Shown here piece by piece: positions 36,501-45,823 of a stretch of 64,000 bases of DNA. Location: NCBI RefSeq assembly GCF_030247185.1, contig NC_080572.1, positions 127,102,405-127,166,404 of the forward strand, given 5' to 3'. The stretch comes from Malaya genurostris (taxonomy: Eukaryota > Arthropoda > Insecta > Diptera > Culicidae). The notes under the pieces were generated by a model. It saw only the letters and a list, made by a program, of their open reading frames with translations. It was not told the origin of the DNA and did no database searches. Positions within the stretch are counted from its first letter, which is position 1, and every line of letters begins with the position of its first letter. The translations under genes and the position numbers were made by a program.

Positions 36501-37191
36501 TTTACCCAAAGACCATTACTTCATTGTCACGGATAGTTTAAGTTCAATAGAAGCTCTCCGTTCAATGAAGCCAGGAAAGTATCCCCCATATTTTCTGGGG
36601 AAAATACGGGAGCACTTGAGAACTTTATCTGGTCGGTCTTATTTAATATCCTTAGTCTGGGTCCCATCACATTGTTCCATTCCAGGCAATGAACAGGCAG
36701 ACTCATTGGCTAAGGTGGGTGCATTAGAAGGTGAAATTTATGAAAGACCAATCTGCTTCAATGAATTTTTTAGCATTTCTCGGCAGAGGACACTCGAAAC
36801 TTCATGGAGCAATGACGAACTGGGACGATGGCTATACTCCATTGTTCCCAAAATATCGACGAAACCTTGGTTCAGGGGGATGGACGTGAGTCGCGATTTC
36901 ATTCGTGTGATGTCTCGACTCATGTCAAACCACTACACATTCAACGCACATCTCCGGCGTATTGGGCTCACGGAGAGCGGTCTCTGCACCTGTGGCGAGG
37001 GTTATCAGGACATCGAGCATGTCGTGTGGTCGTGCGTAGAGTATCGCGACGCCAGGTCGAAGCTACTGGAATCCCTTAGGGCCCGAGGTAGACCACCTGA
37101 GGTGCCGGTCCGAGATGTGATGGCAAGTCGGGATAGTTCATATATGTTTCTCATATATCAGTACCTTAAACACATTAATATCCAAGTGTAA
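33520..37191 (+). CDS. I-clade LINE ORF2: endonuclease, reverse transcriptase, RNase H
   Basis: About 1223 residues from ATG 33520. Domains in order: apurinic-type endonuclease (LQWNCRS, LVLGDFNSHG, GSDHLPIVIS); RT with FLDIKGAFDSVS, GLPQGSCLSPLLYN and the catalytic LADD in LRQLADDSVV; RNase H with YSDGSN, VAELAAIQY, VTDSLSS and NEQADSLAK; then a C-terminal knuckle CTCGEGYQDIEHVVWSC. RNase H plus endonuclease plus the end knuckle place it with I-type rather than jockey LINEs. All catalytic residues I can check are present and the frame is unbroken, so activity is plausible. The start lies in ATGGCTGA, overlapping the ORF1 stop. Confidence 0.9.
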   Translation: MADSWNEVMDPITVLQWNCRSIIPKIDPFKVIINILECDAFALCEIWLTSEIPITFHDFNIIRLDPENPYGGVLLGIKKCYPFYRINLPSIPGVEVIACQITMKGRDLCIASVYIPPRASIGHQRLCDIMELLPTPTLVLGDFNSHGTGWGCLQDDNRSTLIYDFCDNFNMTILNTGEMTRIPAPPARPSALDLSICSTSLRLDCTWKVIPDPHGSDHLPIVISIASGLRPSKTINVLYDLTRKIDWKSYANSISEKIESTQELPPEEEYTFLAGLILGTAIQVQTKRVPGAKTNIRPPNPWWDKECSELNAKKSAAYIIFRKNGTPDNYRNYAALDMQMKNLIKAKKRGYWRRFVDGLTKETSMSTLWNTARRMRNRNTTNESEEYSNRWIFDFAKKVCPDSVPDQKISRVATANTNETPFSMVEFSLALLSCNNKAPGLDRIKFNLLKNLPDPAKRRLLNLFNKFLEGNIVPHDWRQVRVIAIKKPEKPASDHNSYRPIAMLSCIRKLFEKMILFRLDNWVETNGLLSDTQFGFRRSKGTNDCLALLSTEIQMAFARKEQMASVFLDIKGAFDSVSIHILSEKLHKHGLSPVLNNFLYNLLSEKHMHFAQDDLSTIRFSYMGLPQGSCLSPLLYNFYVNNIDECINTSCTLRQLADDSVVSIIGPKAADLQGPLQDTLDNLSTWALQMGIEFSTEKTELVVFSRKREPAQLQLQLRGETIAQAFTFKYLGVWFDSKGTWGCHIRYLKQKCQQRINFLRTITGTWWGAHPGDLIRLYQTTILSVMEYGCFCFRSAANTHFIKLERIQYRCLRIALGCMQSTHTMSLEVLAGVIPLKNRFWDLSYRLLIRCSVLNPTVIENFERLVELNSQTRFMSLYFDYMAQNINPSSFVSNRAHFLDTSDSTVFFDTSMREEIRGIPDHVRPQVIPNIFYYKFRAVDCERMFYSDGSNLNGSTGFGIFNKNITASYKLSDPASVYVAELAAIQYTLEIIENLPKDHYFIVTDSLSSIEALRSMKPGKYPPYFLGKIREHLRTLSGRSYLISLVWVPSHCSIPGNEQADSLAKVGALEGEIYERPICFNEFFSISRQRTLETSWSNDELGRWLYSIVPKISTKPWFRGMDVSRDFIRVMSRLMSNHYTFNAHLRRIGLTESGLCTCGEGYQDIEHVVWSCVEYRDARSKLLESLRARGRPPEVPVRDVMASRDSSYMFLIYQYLKHINIQV

Positions 37192-37762
37192 TCTGATATA
37201 CCTCGCTCAGAAAGTATAATCTCTACCTACAGGTTCGACACTAACATCCGCCCGATTCTCTCGATCCCCGTCCCTGTCCACCATCTTCATTGGAACTAAC
37301 AAGATCTTTTTTTTTGTCACTAACTTTTCGTACCCCCTTTGTCCGTGTCTTCACCATCTCGATGGCAACTAATTAGATCTTTGTAGTTTTCAGACATTTT
37401 GTTTCCATACCCCCTTTTTACCTCGGTTTCCACAATATTTACTTTTTTTTCATTCTCTTCCGTAACATCACCATCACCGCCTACGCTCCAGTCGATGACC
37501 AGCATGCGGGCCACCCGTCGGGCCTTCGTAGCCTGGGGGTGTTTCCCGCGGACCCACACGAACCGAAAGGAAACGGCCATAGATAGCGCCATCTGGAAGA
37601 CCCATGCAACATACAATGGATTCTAGATAATCAAAGACGACATAATCTAATGATACTATTCTAGTTTTAAGTTAGTTGTTAATTAAGATTAGAAAATACC
37701 CTTGGCATCTTAGAGCTTAAGCAGTGTGCCTAAAAATATATTATATTATTGAATAAAAAAAA

Positions 37763-37875
37763 ACCAGTAAACTTACAGTTTCCCTTGAAAAAGACCATAA
37801 CCAGTGGTCGAAACGTCGGGCAGTATATAACAGCCGTTCTCATTTAACAGACCGCTAAAGCCGAAACCATAATTA
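37763..37875 (+). mobile_element. Penelope-like element 3' remnant with hammerhead-like core
   Basis: The text ttgaaaaagacc, then a short loop, then ggtcgaaacgtcggg matches the conserved end of many Penelope-like retroelements, where a CTGANGA box, a stem II and GAAAC form a hammerhead ribozyme. Here stem II pairs (GACC 37793-37796 with GGTC 37806-37809) and GAAAC is intact, but the first box is altered (CTTGAAAAA). Family assignment is from memory of that motif. Confidence 0.5.
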
Positions 37876-37912
37876 ATTTGAATTTATAACAAGCAGCCCC
37901 AGCAGCGTTTTA
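37875..37912 (+). repeat. 38-bp direct repeat, left copy (partner 49664-49701)
   Basis: Identical over 38 bp with 49664-49701 (aatttgaatttataacaagc at the start). The two copies bracket the stack of TIR elements. Confidence 0.85.
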
Positions 37913-38084
37913 TCTGTGTTTCAAATATAGAAAAAATAGAACGGCAGCGTATATCAGTTTTAAATTTGACAGTAGAACCGACGACACGACCAGGCACTCC
38001 GAAGAAAAATCAGCATTAAAACTGTTCGCTAACGATTCACCGCCAGTTACCACAAATCTAGCGACCCCTTGTAAATGATAAAAA

Positions 38085-38246
38085 AGAGTGACTATAATCA
38101 GAGTGGCGACAGCTGTTCGTTTGGAATGACAGCTCCTAGTTCCAAACGAGCAAACGACCTGTCAATTCAATGTAAAGCTTATGGAATGTTTTGAATTGTT
38201 GCCAAAATTACGGATGAGATGTCGTCACTCTGGTTATAGGCACTCT
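38085..38246. mobile_element. 162-bp MITE, TIR about 26 bp
   Basis: Starts AGAGTGACTATAATCAGAGT and ends with its near complement (actctggttataggcactct). The uninterrupted site is seen in the sister copy near 42510-42540. Probable target duplication ATAAAAA. Confidence 0.8.
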
Positions 38247-38362
38247 AATAAAAATAATCTTCTCGAGCAACACTGTTTAAGTTGCTATGGACTAGTTACC
38301 AAGGAACCCCAAAACAAATAAACATGTTTTGAAAGCGGTGGAATAGTTCTATTAGTGTTAAA

Positions 38363-39744
38363 CCGACGACACGACCTGCCACTCGTCTATCGAAACTGTA
38401 TCGCAAATTTAACTACCCCTCAGTAACTGGTAATGTCAAAACGAAAATGCCTGAAAACTATTGAAACTGGCAACACAAGTTGATAGATTATTGATTTTTA
38501 ATAACAGTTACCATAACCTTGGTTACTGCATATTGGAGACTTGGGAAATGTAAACAAAACAAACTGCCTCGAGTCGAATTATTATTAATTTTAATCGGAT
38601 AGAGGTCTTCGTTAAGGCTTGCTGGTGCTCGAACATATTAAAAATGACTTCCAGACAATTCAATATTCATGGATGTATGTTAAATAGTTCAACGTAACCA
38701 CACTTAGATTTATAATGACTATCTGCTATGTAAATGAGTTTTTAAATGGTGTTAAGTTTTGCAGTCATTCAATCCGTCATTGCGAAACTTTTTATCAGTC
38801 CTATCATCAGAATTTGGTATTGAAAGCATATTTGTTATTTTATAATGACTTTCTAAAGTAAAACCATTTCAATTCGCCCCTTGTTCCAAATCGTTCAACC
38901 CTCGTTGCTAATCAGCATACATGTTGTGAAACAATGCGCTGTCATATTTTGGAAACTCCTCTACTTCTACTCTCAATGATTTGAGGTCTTCGCAAAGTGC
39001 GTGTATACTTCGATGAATATGAAAGGAACTTGAACAGCACGGGAATCAAATTTCTCAGTATATTAGATCTGATCGAAATTATAGGTTTTGAAGTGCACAT
39101 CGAAAGCCTCCAGTGCAAACAAACTCCTTCAAATAATTTGATTATTTGTGTCTCAAACAGAAAACAGACTGTAACTACGGTCTACCGTAAGGCTGCTGGA
39201 ACTTGTTGAAGTAGTCGAATGTAAAAAGTGTCGGATACAATTTAACAATGAAGTCTCTTTTTCATTTCGTGAAGACTGGTACTAACTTCCGGGTTGGTTG
39301 ACAGTATGTTAAGCAAAAGTGATGTGTTCCGGAAACTCGACTGGTTATATCTAAAAAGAAAGACCGTCATCATGGAGGAGCTAGATGAATAAACTGAAAA
39401 TAGAGCTAATGGGTAGCTGTGGACAATATAGGTAACACATCGCTGTCGCAACACTACTTCTAGTACCAGATTTGGTTATTGTACTATTGTGGTCGGCGCA
39501 AATCTAAAAAGAACGTTGAAACAAAATTTAAATTTATATAAAAGTTTCCCAACTTTCTCAAATGATTTGTTTATTTATTTTAGCTCTCCTTGGTAACTAG
39601 TTCATAGCAACTTAAACAGTGTTGCTCAAGAAGTTTATTTTCATGATTATCGAGGGGTCGCTATATTTATGGTAACTGGCGGTAAATCACTCACGAACAC
39701 TTTTTGTTCAGATTTTTCCTCGGAGTGCCTGGTCGTGTCGTCGG
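38363..39744. mobile_element. TIR element C (CCGACGACACGACC family), 1382 bp
   Basis: Ends CCGACGACACGACC, flanks TTAAA at 38358-38362 and 39745-39749. Type 2 left, type 1 right. Close sister of element B, with the same unidentified coding-like segment (38997-39209). Inserted inside element D, so it is younger than D. Confidence 0.92.
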
Positions 39745-39845
39745 TTAAACTTTGTCCAAATTAAGCAGAAATGCATTTAAATGAACTCGATTTTCGGAAC
39801 TTAATCGAAACTATGGATGAAACCAACGAACGAGGACAATGATCT

Positions 39846-40095
39846 GCTTCCAGCGATTCATTCGTACACTTCAACTGCTAGCTTTTCTGGGCAGTAGGAT
39901 ACGGTGTAATATGCCGGTGTCAAAATTGTTTTGTGTCGGTTGATTGCGCAGCAGTGGAAACAGTATTTCACCTTATTGGCCACTATTCGAGGATTACTAG
40001 TGGAATTCCACAAAGAAATCATTTTACTGTACGTTATGCAGGTACCGCAGAGCACTAGCCTCGCTCAGCTCGTTGTCGGTCATTTCCATGTCTTC
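39846..40095 (-). pseudogene. Nadsyn: Captured NAD+ synthetase fragment in element D
   Basis: On the minus strand: KMISLWNSTSNPRIVANKVK then FHCCAINRHKTILTPAYY. This matches the C-terminal region of glutamine-dependent NAD+ synthetase, where a CGPYSMFCKL-like segment leads to VAEKVK..., NRHK and LTPAYHAE. The fragment is out of context, lacks the catalytic domains and ends soon after (EKLAVEVYE). The second copy lies at 41290-41523 (plus). Confidence 0.72.
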
Positions 40096-40320
40096 CTTCT
40101 CACACAACGGTTTCAAGTCAAGACCCGAATTTTGAACTTGGCTTTATAAAAGACATAACTCATACTCCTCAAGTTTTACATTCCGCTCGAGTCAGGTAAA
40201 TCCATTAAAATGTTCCGTAATATAATAACCGATCTGAAATTTATTTTGTTTACATTCATCTTGCCTTCGATATGCAGTAACCAAAGTTATGGTGACTGTT
40301 ATTCAAAATCAATAAATATA

Positions 40321-41028
40321 CACGCTTAAAAATAGTTACTCAGAAATGAGTAAGATCTCACTCATCTACAGAAAAAGTGGAACAACTCTAATTTAGAGTA
40401 ACTCCGAAGTTACTCAAATTTGAGTTCTTCCACTGGAAACGATATTTGGGTAAAATCTACTCATTTACTGAGTAATACTTTATTCGTACATGTACAAAAA
40501 CAGCGTAACTATCACTGAAATTTTGTGTGAAATTTTATTTCACATATACCAAATTTGCAAAAAAATTGCTCCTTTTCTGAGTGTATTGTATTAAAATGTT
40601 AAATAATTGAACTCAATACTATATCAAGTGGTGGTCGCTTGGAGTAGTGTGTTATGCTCAGGCACCAATCATACACTTATTCCTCATAAATGACATTTGA
40701 GCATATTCGTTTCCATTTTAAAGCACAACACGAAGCAGATCATTCCGGTTTTTGCAGACACAACACCGTTTGTTTTGATCGACTCACCCTCGAAATACGC
40801 GTCTCACCAACAAAAAATACAACCTGTTGCTACAAATGGTTATTGAAACTTTTAGACTTATCGCGAATGCGAATAGTAACTATAAAACGAGATTTTGCGT
40901 TAAACTCAAATTTAGAGTAGGAGTTACTCAATATCATTGATGATAACTACTCAATTTCTGACGTTTCCATGTATCATTTGAAAATAAGTAACTAGTACTC
41001 AAACTTTGAGTAATTTTTTCTAAGCGTG
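40321..41028. mobile_element. 708-bp MITE with TA target duplication
   Basis: Starts CACGCTTAAAAATAGTTACT and ends taagcgtg in near-complement, flanked by TA (40319-40320 and 41029-41030), as for Tc1/mariner-type elements. Subterminal words gagtaac/gttactc recur. Non-coding; inserted in element D. Confidence 0.85.
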
Positions 41029-41289
41029 TATCAACTTGTGCTGCCAGTTTAAAAAAAATCACTAGCGTTTTCGATTTGACATTTCCAGTTACTGAGGGGT
41101 AGTAAAATTTACGATACAGTTTTGATAGACGAGTGGCAGGTCGTGTCGTCGGTAGAACCAACCAACGTTATTATATTACGGAACATTTTAATGGATTTAC
41201 ATGACTCGAGCGGAATGTAAAAATTGAGGAGTATGAGTTATGTCTTTTATAAAGCCAAGTTCAAAATTCAGGTCTTTACTTGAAACCGT

Positions 41290-41523
41290 TGTGTGAGAAG
41301 GAAGACATGGAAATGACCGACAACGAGCTGAGCGAGGCTAGTGCTCTGCGGTACCTGCATAACGTACGGTAAAATGATTTCTTTGTGGAATTCCACTAGT
41401 AATCCTCAAATAGTGGCCAACAAGGTGAAATACTATTTCCACTGCTGCGCAATCAACCGACACAAAACAATTTTGACACCGGCATATTACATCGAAAAGC
41501 TAGCAGTTGAAGTGTACGATTGA
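41290..41523 (+). pseudogene. Nadsyn: Captured NAD+ synthetase fragment in element D'
   Basis: Reads EDMEMTDNELSEASALRYLH, then after a frame slip CGTCITYGKMISLWNSTSNP, and VANKVKYYFHCCAINRHK with TILTPAYY. In glutamine-dependent NAD+ synthetases the order is an EEDMGMTYAELS-like motif, then a CGPYSMFCKL-like motif, then VAEKVK, NRHK and LTPAYHAE; all are recognisable here with small indels. No intron is left at the joins seen. About 75 codons. Not functional. Confidence 0.75.
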
Positions 41524-41708
41524 ATCGCTGGAAGCAGATAATTGTCCTCGTTCGAGGGTTTCATCCATAGTTCCGATTAAATTCCGAAAATCGAGTTCAT
41601 TTAAATGCATTTCTGCTTAATTTGGACAAAGTATAACACTAATAGAACTATTCCACCGCTTTCAAAACATGTTATTTGTTTTGGGGTTCCTTGGTAACTA
41701 GTCCATAG

Positions 41709-42486
41709 CTAAGACAAGACCTGACAACTGGCTTCTTATTCTTCCTTCCGAATCATCCTTCTCGTCATTTTCGCCCTGTGGAATAAATACCAACGTATCG
41801 GCTACAGTGTAGCCATATTTACAGATTTTTTTTAATAACTATGCTAGGAAAAAAATATTACATTTAAATTTTTAGACTTTAGGTTTTTGATTTGAAATAA
41901 ACATAAAACATGTTTAGGTGAATGCATTTCTTCATTATATAATAATGCTTAAAAACAATTAATTGAGCTTTGATGACAAAACACGAAATATCTCATGTTG
42001 AACGAAAAATCGAATCCATTGTTGACGTATTACCGGATCTTTTGGAAACCGGAAAAAGTCAAGTTTGGATAGAAATGCTTAATGCGACCAAAGTGTGGAA
42101 CACAACAGTTCATTCTTCTCGTAAAACTAAACACACTTTCGAGTTTACCCTAATTTAACAAATCTGTGTAACTTAATTCACTAAAAAGAAAAACGGCTTG
42201 ATGCCTATTTTAATTACACAGTCCTGCCACTTTAAACATTTATTACCAATGAGACTGAAAAAAGTCAAACATTCTCCGAAAATTTTCATTTTCATTGGTG
42301 AGTTAAAATTATACATTTTAATAAATTTGTTTTCTGATTTTCTTTATACTTGGCATCATTGCTCGCGTACCCTGCAAAAGTTTTTTCCTTTCACAATGTG
42401 CAGGTGGCAACATCAAAATCAGCCAATCAGAAACTGGTCCATTTTGGAACAAAAACAGCCCCCCCAGATGTCAGGTCTTGTCTTAG
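41709..42486. mobile_element. P-like MITE copy 3, 778 bp
   Basis: TIR CTAAGACAAGACCTGACAAC, flanked by GTCCATAG at 41701-41708 and 42487-42494. Same orientation and length as copy 1. The empty site (tagtccatagcaac) can be read in sister arms of the host TIR element, for example minus strand near 38297. Confidence 0.93.
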
Positions 42487-42884
42487 GTCCATAGCAACTT
42501 AAACAGTGTTGCTCGAGAAGATTATTTTTATCATTTACAAGGGGTCGTTAGATTTGTGGTAACTGGCGGTAAATCGTTAGCGAACAGTTTTAATGCTGAT
42601 TTTTCTTCGGAGTGCCTGGTCGACGACACGACCTGCCACTCGCTTTTAAAACTGTACCGTAAATCGAGCTACCCCTCAGTAACTGGTAATGTCAAAATGG
42701 AATCGCTTGGAAAAATGTTGGAACTGGCAACACAAGCTGGTAAATTATTGATTTTGAAAAACAGTTACCAGTAGCCTTGGTAACCACAAAAGAAATGTAA
42801 ACAAAAACAAGAGATTCTCACTTAAAACGAAACCACTGAGTGTAGTTGGCCCGCTGGCAGGTATTAAATTTATTCTTTCAGAGA

Positions 42885-42975
42885 TCTGCCATAGCTGCAT
42901 AATCTGCCATAGCGATTGTGTCGTATGCCGCTTTGAAGTCAATGGCCCGTTTTATTCTCGACACTTTTGGAGTAC
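42885..42975 (-). pseudogene. Short LINE reverse-transcriptase scrap
   Basis: Minus strand reads RIKRAIDFKAAYDTIAMADY, like the RT A-block (FIDFKAAYDSI) of RTE-type LINEs. Thirty codons only. Confidence 0.5.
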
Positions 42976-43089
42976 TTGTCTCATAACGAAAATGTAATTC
43001 GTAGTGGCGTACCGTACCGGCAACGCAAATTATTCACTACTAAAAATTTGATTTTGGTTGTTTAAGGCAATAAAAAACTTCTCGTGTGT

Positions 43090-43320
43090 TATCTTCAGGG
43101 GGAATATATTCATTTAACTAAGCAAAAAAACTAAAACTAGTCCACCAAGCCGATTGAATGTAGATTTTTTGATATCTCGCTCCAGGCGACTTGTAACTTC
43201 AATAGTAATGATACTAACCGAATAATCATAATCCATCATAATTTCTTGGTGTGAGGGCAGTTTTGAACGCCGTTAATAAGGCGTCGACTTGCACTATAAG
43301 GAATTGTATAAATGTTTCCC
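43090..43320 (-). pseudogene. COG4: COG4 fragment, downstream part
   Basis: Minus strand continues the COG4 frame across the copia target duplication: TFIQFLIVQVDALLTAFKTA, LTPRNYDG, then after an indel IEVTSRLERDIKKSTFNRLG. These match the LTPRNYD... and EVTARLEK...FNRLGGL motifs of the COG4 C-terminal half (Golgi tethering complex subunit). The frame is broken near 43205-43230 and the likeness is lost after about 43125. Not functional. Confidence 0.8.
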
Positions 43321-43575
43321 TGTTGAATGAAGCAATGACTACCTCATCATTATACAACTTGGATTTAACAATGTGTGCACCTTTAGTTAGCACGCATTGA
43401 TGCTTTGACGTTTTTATTCTCTATATAGAAAAACCACTGAACCGCGTGGTGCGTTTATTTTAAAGTTACAAATAAAACTTGTTTCGGATTTCAATTCCGC
43501 GTTTTGTTTTACTCTACCGGTGTTTCGCTTTCCTCGTGTGTTGATCCGCTGCATTATACTGCGATACTGTCGTCA
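43321..43575 (+). repeat. 5' LTR of copia 1
   Basis: 255 bp, TG...CA. Contains tttattctctatatag and an aataaaac word that could serve as promoter and poly(A) elements. Confidence 0.93.
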
Positions 43576-43590
43576 GGTTATGGGCCCAGC
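43576..43590 (+). other. Primer-binding site, initiator tRNA-Met half type
   Basis: GGTTATGGGCCCAGC is complementary to the anticodon-arm region (GCTGGGCCCATAACC) of insect initiator tRNA-Met. Drosophila copia is known to prime from a 5' half-molecule of that tRNA, so the same mode is likely. Confidence 0.8.
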
Positions 43591-43716
43591 GGCTAAGACC
43601 ACGGAAGATATTTTGTGACGGAAACTATCGGTTAGAAGGAGCCGTAATTTAAGTTTGCGGTTTATTGCGTATCAGAAACTTAAAACCCTCGAAGGATACT
43701 TTACAACGGAATTGAA

Positions 43717-45103
43717 ATGAGCGAGGCGAAGTTCTCCGTACCCTTGTTAAACGGAACGAATTGGCAAACATGGAAGATCCGGATAGAGATGCTGCTGGCT
43801 CGTGATAATCTATGGGATGTGATCGACGAGGACCCTCCGAATGAAGAGGCACTGCTAGCTGATTGGCAGACGAGAGATCGTAAGGCCAAAGCGACGTTGA
43901 TTCTACTGCTGGATGATAGTCAGTTGTCATTGGTAAAGGATAGTGTTCACGCTCGGGATGTTTACAATAACCTCAAAAATTATCACCAGAAAACTACACG
44001 TTCCGTCCGTGTTTCGTTGCTTAAACGGCTGTGCTGTTTAAACCTCGAGGAGCACGGTGATATCGAAAAACATTTGGCTGTTTTCAATGATCTTTTCGAC
44101 CGCTTAGATGGTGCCGGAATGAATTTGGACAAGGATACGAAAATCTGCATGTTATTGCGAAGCCTCCCTGCTTCATATGACGGACTAGTTACTGCGCTTG
44201 ACAGTCGTACGGATGATGATATTTCACTCGACGGAGTGAAAGCTAAGTTGGTCGACGAATTCCAACGACATCTGGAACGAAAGGGCACATCGGTGAAGAC
44301 GGAAAAGGCGATGCGATCCGCGGAGGCCAAGTCGAAAACCGAGATACGAACTTGTCACTTTTGCAAGAAGGCAGGTCATATAAAACGTAACTGTCGTAAA
44401 TTTCTAGCTGATCAACAGAAGAAGGATGACGTATCGAAATTTGACGCTTCTAAGAATGCGAAAGCGAAGGCAGCACACAATGATGTGAAAGGTGTTGCAT
44501 TCACAGTAACTGATGAAAAACAAAATAGCTGGGTGATCGACAGCGGGGCAAGTGCCCACATGACTAACGATAAATCTTTTTTCAAAGCATTGAAACTGTT
44601 CTCTGGTGGATTTATCACAATGGCTGATGGTAAGCGCACTCAAATTCAAGGTGAAGGATGTGGTATTATTTACGGCCTGGATGGAGCAAGTAATTTTCAA
44701 AAGATCGACGTTAACGAAGTGAAATTTGTTCCAGGACTTTCAACAAACCTGATTTCAGTCAGTAAGTTGTCTCAGAAAGGTTTCAAGGTGAGCTTTGATA
44801 CGGATGGATGTGACATTGTTGATATCGACGGTTGTGTTGTTGCGACTGGGACTCGTCACGGTGGACTTTATTATTTGCGGATTGCGGAGGCATCAATGGC
44901 TGCAACAGAATTGAGTCATAATGTACATTGCCAACATCAATGGCACAGACGGCTCGGGCATCGAGACTGGGCCGCAGCTGAAAGAATTATCAAAGAAGAT
45001 TTAGCGACTGGTATGAAAGTAAATATTTGCGGCATGCGACTGGTGTGCGAGTGCTGTGTGGAAAGCAAATCGGCCAGACTTCCATTTCCGTCGGTGATAG
45101 AAC
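43717..45103 (+). pseudogene. Copia 1 gag, protease and integrase finger
   Basis: Starts ATG at 43717 (MSEAKFSVPLLNGTNWQTWK), a typical copia Gag opening, with LLRSLPASYDGLVTAL and the CCHC knuckle CHFCKKAGHIKRNC. Protease WVIDSGASAHM carries the DSG triad. The HHCC integrase finger follows (HQWHRRLGHRD ... CECCVESKSARLPFP). The frame is clean up to VIE, where a 720-bp MITE enters. Confidence 0.92.
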
Positions 45104-45823
45104 CACAGACTAACAGACAGGACACTCAAATTAGATTCTTCAATCATTTTAACGGTCATTTCGAATATTCCTTTATTTGGGACAGTACTCACATGTGTCA
45201 TGATGGCGCCACGTTACCCTATCAAAAACATCCTGTCTGTCATCTAGACTGTGTTTATTTTTTTCATTTACCAACAGAGTTGCCATTCATACAGAATTAC
45301 CTGTAATGTATTGATTTGTATACGTCCATGCGAATTTCATGCATGATACAGATTTAATACATATTGCCAAAACTATATACATAATTGTGTCTATTTATCA
45401 TCCTCCAACGTAAGACAAAATCGAACCCGTTTTGTTACAATATTTACTTGCTTCTGGTCTGCCGCCATTTAATTTCTGGTGAAAACTACCAACACAATAA
45501 AAAATAGTCTAGATGAACAACGTTGAGTCAAATAAATGGTTACCTTCCAACATCGCGAAAAAGTTAAATATATTATCAACGTAATCCAATAATTTATTGT
45601 GACGATTCATTTTCAAATATTTTGACGAAATCAGGCATCCCTGCAAGCAGCTGATCGGTGTTGACAAACGAGGGGAAACCAACTAGTAAAAAAACTTTTA
45701 CATAACACAAGGGGTGTACAGATAGTAAATAGTTCGCGCAGTACAATATAGGTGGAGCTAGTGCATCACGAAAAAATATTTTTTATAAGAATTTACTCAT
45801 ACTGTCATGTCTGTTAATCTGTG
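45104..45823. mobile_element. 720-bp MITE in copia integrase, TSD ATAGAAC
   Basis: Ends CACAGACTAACAGACAGGAC and, inverted, CACAGATTAACAGACATGAC; ATAGAAC at 45097-45103 and 45824-45830. Removing it rejoins GTG ATA GAA C with GAAAAGC-type frame VIE-RKASR. No transposase. Confidence 0.9.

Larger units (their letters stand above)
31752..37762 (+). mobile_element. Full-length I-clade LINE, 6.0 kb, both ORFs open
   Basis: Flanked by ACCAGTAAACTT at 31740-31751 and 37763-37774. It has a GC-richer 5' UTR, ORF1 with three zinc knuckles, ORF2 with endonuclease, RT, RNase H and a C-terminal zinc knuckle, a 3' UTR of about 570 bp and a 3' end in GAATAAAAAAAAA. I see no stop or shift in either ORF. Its base composition is more even than its surroundings. 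Inserted in a Penelope-like remnant. Confidence 0.9.
37978..41152. mobile_element. TIR element D (CCGACGACACGACC family) with three nested inserts
   Basis: Type 1 end at 37978, type 2 end at 41152, flanks TAGAA at 37973-37977 and 41153-41157. After removing element C (38363-39744), a 162-bp MITE (38085-38246) and a TA-flanked MITE (40321-41028), about 0.9 kb remains, including an NAD+ synthetase gene fragment on the minus strand. Confidence 0.85.
41165..42625. mobile_element. TIR element D', truncated inverted copy of D
   Basis: 41172-41640 is the inverted complement of 39750-40225 in element D, and the remainder up to 42625 matches D's type 1 arm, interrupted by P-like MITE copy 3 (41709-42486). 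The type 2 end is missing; on the left the homology stops near 41172, 15 bases past element D's right target duplication. Confidence 0.8.

Noticed and set aside
34515..36923. Minus-strand open frames of 60-133 codons over the I-clade LINE
   Set aside because: Antisense shadows of ORF2 with no domain likeness.
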